Shown here piece after piece: positions 57,610-64,000 of a stretch of DNA of 64,000 bases. The notes under the pieces were generated by a model, which ran no database searches, was not told where the DNA came from, and was given only the letters and a program-made list of their open reading frames with translations. Origin of the DNA: Effrenium voratum (taxonomy: Eukaryota; Sar; Dinophyceae; Suessiales; Symbiodiniaceae). The translations under genes and the position numbers were made by a program. Location of the stretch: the NCBI GenBank assembly GCA_963377175.1, contig CAUJNA010003503.1, positions 124,001 to 188,000 of the forward strand, in the 5' to 3' direction. Position 1 is the first letter of the stretch. Every line of letters starts with the position of its first letter.

Positions 57610-58605
57610 ATGGTGCAAGCAGTGAAATCGGCAGCCGAGGACCCTCAGCACCCTTTTCACACTTTGGTGAAGGTTTTTTTGATTTGTCCTTCCCACGCCT
57701 TCGACGCATACTGAGGACGATGGTGGCAGCCCAAGAGTGGCGCACGAGAGACACTGAGGGGACTGATTTTGGAGATTCTGGCCCATGCTCGCTGAGACTT
57801 AAACATTTTCAATGTGAGGCGGATGCGCTTTGCATTTCGCCACGGTGTCTCATCCTCAGGTCCTCCACGGTCCGGCAAAGCAGCTGCGAAAAAGAAGGCC
57901 GGCAAGGGGACGCCCGGCTGAATGCCCAGCATAGCCTGCAACCCAGGGCAAGAGTGTGGATGCCTTTGAGCAGATGGAGCAAGAGAGGCGGGCTCTCGGA
58001 CAGCAATGGCAAAACATGCATTTGCTGTTTTGATGCTCCAGCCTTCCAGCAACAGATTCGACATCATGTCTAAGCTCCAGAGATGCGTTGTTTGGGTAGA
58101 TTGGAAGCACTACCTTGATTCACCCGTTCTTTCTGTTGAGTACCAACTATCGTTGCAGCAAACTGATGCAGGTTGACCCCTTCTCCTTTTTCCGGGTGGG
58201 CCAGGGAGGCCCAAAGTAGCTTGTGCAGGCAGCGCGAGTCTCGCCAGAGAATAGCGGGTGCCCAAGAGCCGGCTACAGACAGAAGTGACAAGCCGTAAAT
58301 CCTCAGTTGTGCGCAGAGACCACCTAGATATGATTCACACCCGCTGTCCTGCAATAATTCATCAAAGCACTCCCCTTGGTGGATGGTGTCAAATGGACTT
58401 GTAAACCTCCGAAACACCCGCGCATATATAGGACTTACATTGGACCGCCTCTGTTGGTCCGGACTGAGGTAGAGCGCTTCCTCCGGCTCATGCTGGTGGG
58501 TTTCGTGCTGGATGCCCTCAAGGGCAGCGAGAAGGATAGCAAGGATGGCAAGGATGGCAAGGAGGAGAAGAAGAAGAAAGGCACAAAGCAACCAGCGGTT
58601 TGGAT
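57610..58605 (+). CDS. Coding-looking exon cluster, Lys-rich soluble protein, unknown
   Basis: Four + strand stretches look like exons. 57610-57672 is MVQAVKSAAEDPQHPFHTLV, then a GT donor. 57860-57916 is GPPRSGKAAAKKKAGKGTP. 57947-~58014 is KSVDAFEQMEQERRALGQQW. ~58436-58605 has LLVRTEVERFLRLMLVGFVL, then a Lys/Asp/Glu-rich tail. The second and third join in frame if a 30-nt GC-AG intron (57917-57946) is removed; otherwise the second ends at a stop. The shared charged, helical character suggests one protein, but no family is recognised and the order of joins is only partly supported. Confidence 0.42.
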
Positions 58606-59610
58606 GGGACTGCGATTCGCGTTTTGAACTTTTTGCATCTTTGGCCTTTGTGCACAGGTCCCAACAGCGGCAAAGGTCACAGCTCTGGGTGCATGCCTTG
58701 GATATGTCTCAACTTTGACACATTTGGGTTCATGCTGCCACGACATTTGTGCTCGAATGTATATGCCACTATGCCATTTTGCCGTGCCACCAAGTTGCTG
58801 AACAACTGAATGTCAGCATGGCGCATGTGTGCTAGCTTGGAAGACACTTGGTGTTGGCTCACCATGCCATCATGCTGAAAATAATTCTCCGGGTTTGTCA
58901 TGTCTTGATCAGGTCGCCTAGGTTTTGCAACTCTGGAGCTGCGGTGCCAAACACTCCACCATGTGCACTTGGGCTGGTTTGCTTCACTTTTTGGCAACCA
59001 TGAGTTGCTTTAGCGGTGCTTGATGTTTCAGGCTGCATTGGGACAACTTCATGGGATAGGTTTTGGCCAGCGCAAGGCAAGCAGCAAATGAGGGGACGTA
59101 TCGAACACCATTGTGCCATCAATGTTCCGTCTCTGGCTTTAAACTCTTTTGCTTGTATTTATTTTATTTTCCGGAGTTTTGCAGTATGTTTTTGCTGCAG
59201 GCAAGGCCTTGCAGCCTTTCGCGATTTTCTGAATCGAATCCAGCGCCGAGGTTGTGCACAGCGTTCCCACATTTGCCCTGTTCCAATGTGTCCTGAATTT
59301 GTTGCATAGACTCGAGTGTCACCCGGTATTTTGGAATGACGTTGTGATTTAGAGACCCCAGCATTTTACAGATCTGTGGGTGTGACAAGGTCAGATGCTT
59401 TCAGTGTGAAGTCTGTCAAGGAGAAGGCCACACCGGGTTTGCTCGTGTGAACGCAGAAGCTTTGCTTTTACGGAGGACAAAGGAACAGGGGTCTGACTAA
59501 CGACCATGTGCCAGAGCTTGCTCGCTCGTGCGAGCTCTGGAGGCTGGTCAGGATTCACAGGGAGAACAATTGATGTTCGGGCAGGGTCTTAGAGCTCCGG
59601 CGGTTGCTGA
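58606..59610. other. Unassigned region
   Basis: No recognised gene or repeat. A + ORF at 59016-59309 has no motif. The stretch separates the Lys-rich exon cluster from the A8/A9 element pair. Confidence 0.4.
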
Positions 59611-59714
59611 AATGGGTACGGGTCAAAATTAAACCAGCGGACCGCTGGTCTTAGTTCTTGGTTCCATTTTCCAGGGTTCCATTTTGGGGTTACCCTATTT
59701 TTTGACCCGCAGCC
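59611..59714. mobile_element. Family A inverted-repeat element, copy A8
   Basis: Left end aatgggtacgggtcaaaatt, right end ttttttgacccgcagcca. Core ccagggttccattttggggt is shared with A7, its closest relative here. The right end provides gcag directly before a coding-looking stretch, so it could serve as that exon's acceptor. Confidence 0.8.
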
Positions 59715-59855
59715 AACGGGTGAAGCGGTTCTGCTCGTCGCGTCCACGTGCCACACCTGGCACGGGAAGGGCGCGCGAGGTGAACACCTACGGGGGCCCC
59801 CTGGTGATGGTGGCCTTCATTGTGGCCATGTGCTGCTGGCGGATTTTTCAATTTG
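59715..59855 (+). CDS. Coding-looking exon with a membrane segment, between two family A elements
   Basis: The + frame reads QRVKRFCSSRPRATPGTGR, then AREVNTYGGPLVMVAFIVAM and CCWRIFQF: a basic stretch followed by one probable transmembrane helix. The arrangement (KRF, then TYGG, then a helix) is loosely like the N-terminus of ERGIC/Erv41-46 cargo receptors, but spacing is off and this is not claimed. The exon is bounded exactly by the right end of A8 (gcag|cca) and the left end of A9 (ttg|gct). No further exons were linked. Confidence 0.4.
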
Positions 59856-59960
59856 GCTATGGGTCAAAATTGGACCCGGGGACAGGTTTTAGTCCTTGGT
59901 GCCATTACCCCAGGGTTCCATTTTGGGCCTTTTGGGTACCCATTCTTGACCCACAGCCAT
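59855..59960. mobile_element. Family A inverted-repeat element, copy A9
   Basis: Left end ggctatgggtcaaaat, right end attcttgacccacagccat, core cagggttccattttgggcc. If used as an intron it would start with a GC donor (g|gctatg) and end with cacag|cc. Joining the flanks keeps the reading frame open for 13 more codons. Flanks are only partly alike (tttcaatt versus tttctttt), so a target duplication is not established. Confidence 0.8.
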
Positions 59961-60704
59961 TTCTTTTGCGTTTCGAATCAGAGTTGATCGGATCCCGAAT
60001 GGCAACGGAGCGTAGCATGTTAATTAGTTTCCATTGAGCATGCACTGGAAAGCATGTTGATGCACAACCACATACATACATCACATCTGGTTGAGAAAGT
60101 AGGCATGTGTCAAGCTCGTAACTTTTGTTTGCCCTGTGCGTTGGTGGACCGTCTCGGGCCACCTCGGACTCGAACCAGGCGGCAGCCCCAAACATGACCG
60201 GAAAACATGGGCGTTCGAATCGTCCCACAGCGGCGTAGGCTGGCAATCCGAGCTGCCGAGGAAGGCGCGAGCAGATCATGAAACGATTGCTTACTGGACA
60301 TGTTCAGTTAGGTCCCGCGTTTTGACATGTACCAAGACATGTCACATGAAGCAAGCAAGCAAGATTGTGAGCCATTGAGACTGTATGCTATTGTCCGCGC
60401 ATGCTTAAATGTGAAATTATTTCTTGCTGAAGCTATTAGGATTGGCCACCAAGACACTGCAGTCCAAGACACCCTGAGCTTGCAGAGTTCAAGGGGCTCT
60501 CTTATCCAGACCTCACACGAGCATGCTGTAAGACAAGTTCGGGCCAGCAGCCAGCAGGTTTGGCTTTGTGAGACTTGGGAAGGCTTCCATCCTGCTGACC
60601 AAGATGAACATGGGGTGGCGTGCTTACAGAGTCGAACCACTTGTCCCGCATGGCTGAACGCATGGCGATGTGCTGCCTACACAAAAGAAGTGGCTTGCTT
60701 GCAG
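59961..60704. other. Unassigned region upstream of the second J gene
   Basis: The + frame is open through 60327-60860 (177 codons) and runs into the J-gene exon. The N-terminal part of that ORF has no motif, so only the J-domain portion is called. An upstream exon of the J gene may lie here. Confidence 0.35.
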
Positions 60705-61414
60705 TTCAACTTCTACGAAGTGATGGGCTTGACCAGAGGCTGCGGTTGGCATTGGTTCATTCTGCCCTGTGTGGAATCGGGCAGCATGTCGCAGAATTAT
60801 GCTACTTCTTTTGGATGGGTTAGCAACAAAACCCTAAGGAAGGCAAGTGGAGGTCCCTGAAGCAAGAGCTGTTTTCATGCAAGCGCCTTAGAGGAAAGCC
60901 GGAACAGGTGTTGATCAGATGGAGATCCGGAAGGCCTACAAGGCTGGTGACTGTGCAACATCCTGGAAGGCAAACTTTCACGGATTTGCAGGCGCTGGCG
61001 CTGAAATTTCACCCGGACAAAAACCCGGACTGCGCAGAATGCCGGGCTCCTCAGGGTTGTCGTTTCGGCGCCATGCCGTTCTCAATCGGCAGGTTTGGAT
61101 TAACAAATCAGCGATGCTTGAAAACACTTTGCGTAGAATTGGCAGTCTGGACAAACTCGATGCCCGGATCTTCAGGTGCGGAAAAGTTCGGCAAGATCTC
61201 CAAAGCATACGCGGGGACCTTGACTCCATATAGCGAAGATGCACAGTCACAAGGAGGTGTCTTGTCTGGAGTCCCATTTTCTCCAACCAAATGCTTCCCG
61301 CCCCCATTCACTCCCCGTGTCCTTGCATGTGGAGCTGCCACGGTCACCAAGCAGAAAGGATGTTTGGCGTTTCTGTCATCCAAGGACACCCTTTCCAACC
61401 CGGAGGCCCGAAAG
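60705..61414 (+). CDS. J-domain (DnaJ/Hsp40-type) protein, second locus
   Basis: Five short exons rebuild a nearly complete J domain. 60705-60735 is FNFYEVMGLT (helix I). 60908-60942 is VDQMEIRKAYK (helix II). 60992-61040 is ALALKFHPDKNPDCAE, with the HPD that activates Hsp70. 61176-61210 is AEKFGKISKAY (helix III). 61385-61414 is DTLSNPEARK (start of helix IV). Introns are 172, 49, 135 and 174 nt, with donors gaggct, gctggt, gccggg and gcgggg, so none is GT; the next donor (gtgatc, 61415) is. All phases agree. Joining at 61040/61176 forms a Cys codon across the intron. The closing YD..G motif was not found, and the N-terminus is unresolved. Downstream lies an FKBP domain on the same strand, which may be part of the same protein. 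Confidence 0.85.
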
Positions 61415-61964
61415 GTGATCCGCACCGCTTGCGCTTTCTTTTTTTGTTTGCGATAATCCCGCAATCGATGCCTTTGGGTAGGAACCCGAGTCACTTCCTG
61501 CCGTGCTCTGCAGTTATCAGAAAGGGGCACATTTGACAACATTGGGCCATGTGCATCATGCTGGCTTCGCTGCTCACAGGTTGTCGGGACATGACTTGTG
61601 AACGGGGCTTGCCTGCCCTGCTCGTAACCCCACACAGAAAAGGAACAGCAAACAGTAGCGGTGAATGCAAAGGAAACTTCGTTGCATGGGTCTCGACAGC
61701 GTTTTCCTGTACGAACCGAATGCTTGTTTACCTGGTATCCTTACAGCTGTCCAGGATGGATGAGGCAACTAAACCCTGGAAACAAGCTACGCCACTCGAG
61801 TATTTCAGAGGAAACCTCCACCCGCCATGGCATAAGCCATTGGTGCCCATGCTGTGGTGGGCCACTCTGGTGCGATGACTGCAGGGGACGAGGCGTGAGC
61901 CTTAGAATACGACCGGAACTGACACTGCCATGGTCTGCCAATGCGTGCTTGCTTCCCATCTTCC
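61415..61964. other. Gap between J-domain exons and FKBP exons
   Basis: About 550 bp without a recognised exon. Neither a stop/start pair nor a linking exon could be shown, so whether the J-domain and FKBP parts are one gene or two stays open. Confidence 0.4.
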
Positions 61965-62510
61965 ATGGAGGAGTCCGATTTGCAGTCCAGCTTGTCTGAC
62001 GCCCCGCCGGATTGGAACTCTGATGACGAGCCACCGGAGGACCGGAAGGGGGATGAAAATTGCTGCAGCCGAGATGGAGCTGTGCCTCGGCAAGTTGAGC
62101 TGAAAATGCTGCATTCGCTGCTTGCGTCATGTCTTTTTTTTGGCGCCATGATGACCTAGGTAAGAAAAGTCATCCAGAAGGTTGGGAAGGGGCTGGAGCG
62201 ACCTGGTCAAAACGACATTGTCACGCTTCGCTTCTCCACCCTTCAGCTGGACGGCTCTTCTGAAAGACCCAGCTTTGACGGCACAGTGGAGATGCTCAGC
62301 TGTTCTTGTGCTTTCATTGCCGCTATACATACCGTGACTCTGCAAAATGATACGTTTCCAGCTTTGATGCACAAAAGGGGAAGTTGTATTTAGACGGCAA
62401 GGTGGAACCTGCACTCGTATCAAACACGTCGCCGCGAGATCAGGATGGGTGAAGGAAGATTACCCCTCGCAGTGGAGTTTGCTCTGAAGAACATGCGCGT
62501 GGGTGAGGCC
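61965..62510 (+). CDS. FKBP-type peptidyl-prolyl cis-trans isomerase, partial exon set
   Basis: The candidate first exon (61965 to ~62060) encodes an acidic N-terminus (MEESDLQSSLSDAPPDW, then DDEPPEDRKG). The exon 62160-62291, after ctag, reads VRKVIQKVGKGLERPGQND, then IVTLRFSTLQLDGSS and FDGTVE: the opening strands of an FKBP domain (K.G.G.ERP..ND.VT....T..LDG...FD). The exon 62472-62507 reads VEFALKNMRVGE, the helix with its usual M.VGE, then a GC donor (gcctgt). The C-terminal strands are not located with certainty; a stretch at 62599-62640 (VRAPAAYAAF) could contain them. Some usual pocket residues (the aromatic in VHYTG) are replaced (LRFST), so isomerase activity is uncertain. Confidence 0.75.
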
Positions 62511-63194
62511 TGTACTGGCGGTGCTGCGTGTTTTGGCGCACGCTAGCTGCTTGCTTCTTTCGTATGACATCGGACGAGTTGGCAGGCTTCAGAGGTGCGT
62601 GCGCCTGCCGCCTACGCTGCCTTTGTGTCCCCCTTGTGTGGCCGCAGCTTGCGCACGCAGCCCGGGGTGCTGCCAAAGACGGGCAAGGCGCATCACTACT
62701 GGTAGAATCATGGGCATGTTTCTTTCGTCTTGCTTATCGTGAGGGGTTGTCGGAACAATCCTTTGCCAGCCACAAATTGAGTCACATTCCCCTCTTAGAA
62801 CAAGCAAAGGGATCACCTTCAGCCTGCGGTTTTCAGAGGATTGATGGCCCTTGTGTCAAACCTAACACGGGGAACCATTTGTCGGAAGGTTTTGAAAGGG
62901 AAGCCAACAAGAAGCTGCCTCAAATGGCAGACCTTCGAAGAAATCCCGAGTGCTTGTTTCTCGAAGCAACATTTTGCCCCCCACAGCTTCTCAATGCTGT
63001 TTCTGCCGGATTTTGCATCTTTTTGGCCAACTTTCCATGCGCAAGCGCTTGCATTCACCAGCGCCATCTTTGTGGAAACTGAGAAACTGTCCCAAGCTTG
63101 CTAGAGCCAGGAGCTTCTGAGGAGTCAAGCTCGTGAACGCATGAAGATACCTCCAAACAGCTTTTCCTGGGGTTCTCTTGTACAATTTCTTATT
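62511..63194. other. Probable 3' part of the FKBP gene, exons not resolved
   Basis: The + frame is open through 62528-63082 (184 codons) without a recognisable domain, and a Cys/Pro-rich stretch lies near 62590-62660. Additional FKBP exons are likely here but cannot be fixed. Confidence 0.3.
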
Positions 63195-63266
63195 TGGCTG
63201 TGGGTCAAAACCAGTGGTACCATTTTGGGGTAGGTGCAGGGGGTACGGGATTTTGACCCATGGCCA
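63195..63266. mobile_element. Family A inverted-repeat element, copy A10 (short)
   Basis: Termini tggctgtgggtcaaaa and ttttgacccatggcca, inverted over 16 bases with one mismatch. Only 72 bp long, it keeps a reduced core (accattttggggta). It is the shortest copy and lies just upstream of a likely terminal exon. Confidence 0.82.
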
Positions 63267-63301
63267 TCTTGACCTGTATTCAATATTTCGTTTGGTGCAG
63301 G

Positions 63302-63369
63302 TGAAGAGGCGGCACCGCTTCTTGCCGGCAGCCCCACGAGAGCTCACTGTGCAGGCAAAGAAGGACTGA
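63302..63369 (+). CDS. Possible terminal exon, basic C-terminus
   Basis: After the acceptor-like ttggtgcag the + frame reads VKRRHRFLPAAPRELTVQ, then AKKD and a stop at 63367-63369. Composition is protein-like and the border is good. It may be the last exon of the FKBP (or J-FKBP) locus; linkage is inferred from position and strand only. Confidence 0.45.
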
Positions 63370-64000
63370 CTGCTTTTCTGGGACGAAAACGTTTGAGCTG
63401 TTGATGTGGGCCCTTTTGGATGGTTTTTCAAGGGAAACTGGGGGTGCACCTTCTCTCAACCCTTGCACACCCCAAGAATATGGTAACGTGTCAAAAGCAG
63501 AAAGGGCAACGGATTCGTTTTGGTTTGCACATCGATCGCAAAATCATCTTATTTGATCACTCTCGCCAGCTTTGACCTTTTCTGCCTTTGGAATAAAGCA
63601 AGTTGAATTCGCCCTGCCAACGAGTCGGACATTGGAAATTGGGATGGATGATATCACATGGATTCGATTTGAGGATGCGGTGCCATTCCTTGTCCAGCAT
63701 TTGCGCAGCTTGCACTGTTGAATCTGCCGCAAACCATACAGCGCTTAGCGTTGGGCCAGGCTTGCAAGGCATTCGACATTCCATACTTAGAATGAGCCAT
63801 GCCCCACCCTCCCCCATGCCCCACCCTCCCCATGCCCCACCCACCAAGGTTCCACCCCCCCCCCCCCCCGCCAAAGAAAAAAAAGGAAGGAAAAAACACA
63901 CCCTTGCCGGCCCAAAAATAAAATAACATGACAACAAACACACACACACACACAGAGAGACTCACGTGCAGGACCTCACAGCCCACCAGGTGGCCCAAGC
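63370..64000. other. Window end: family C-like segment and C-rich tract, no gene
   Basis: A segment at 63405-63440 (gcccttttggatgg, ttcaagggaaac) resembles family C. A C-rich tract at about 63781-63875 (ccccaccctccccatg repeats, then a run of C) has G-quadruplex potential on the complementary strand, and a (ca)n run lies at 63935-63955. ORFs on both strands here are compositional. Confidence 0.5.

Noticed and set aside
58070..58591. 173-codon minus-strand ORF with a Leu/Ile-rich start
   Set aside because: The start is the antisense of a Lys/Glu-rich + strand exon; the + strand reading is more protein-like.

Overview
This window reads as nuclear DNA of a dinoflagellate, probably of the Symbiodinium/Polarella type. 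The evidence is indirect but consistent. Recognisable genes are cut into many short exons. Reconstructed 5' splice sites are a mix of GT, GC and GA, all ending in AG and often with AG|G at the junction. Degenerate blocks of the plant-type telomere word TTTAGGG occur inside the window. Most of the sequence is intron, satellite, microsatellite and short inverted-repeat elements. There is no bacterial operon structure, and almost all long single-frame ORFs are low-complexity artefacts. No rRNA, tRNA, CRISPR or complete autonomous transposon was recognised.

Five protein-coding loci could be named by joining exons by eye, all on the + strand: a PP2C-type protein phosphatase (about 11.26-15.08 kb); a J-domain protein (25.05-28.31 kb) with a 2.5-kb intron filled by a 178-bp tandem repeat; an amino acid/auxin permease (AAAP/SLC38-like) transporter (40.67-45.41 kb); a second J-domain protein (60.71-61.41 kb); and an FKBP-type peptidyl-prolyl isomerase (61.97-62.51 kb) directly after it. 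The last two could be one chaperone/foldase locus or two neighbours. Further coding-looking exon clusters without a recognisable family lie at 3.2-3.7, 4.7-5.2, 38.1-38.4, 55.1, 57.6-58.6, 59.7 and 63.3 kb.

Repeat layout: an 823-bp dimeric higher-order tandem repeat (7.3-10.3 kb); CA/GT and AT simple repeats (15.4-17.0 kb); a CCCTAAA-like block (17.06-17.53 kb); the 178/154-bp array in the J-gene intron (25.8-27.5 kb); a mosaic of TTTAGGGTTGG repeats and a 10-bp satellite (31.9-34.1 kb) followed by an inverted array of the same satellite (34.08-34.64 kb); a 38-bp minisatellite inside the transporter gene; and a 1.4-kb segmental tandem duplication with polypyrimidine tracts, ending in a 430-bp GT/GTGC tract (49.7-53.2 kb).

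The most interesting signal is a dispersed family of about 70-130 bp elements (here family A, ten copies). Their inverted termini read ggctgtgggtcaaaa ... ttttgacccacagcc. These termini carry a GC donor-like and an ACAG acceptor-like dinucleotide, and at least three copies lie in introns of recognised or probable genes, so they look introner-like. A second family (B, two copies, termini cataggtg ... cacctatg) has one copy with a perfect 8-bp target-site duplication. All protein assignments come from motif recognition by eye; no search or alignment was run.
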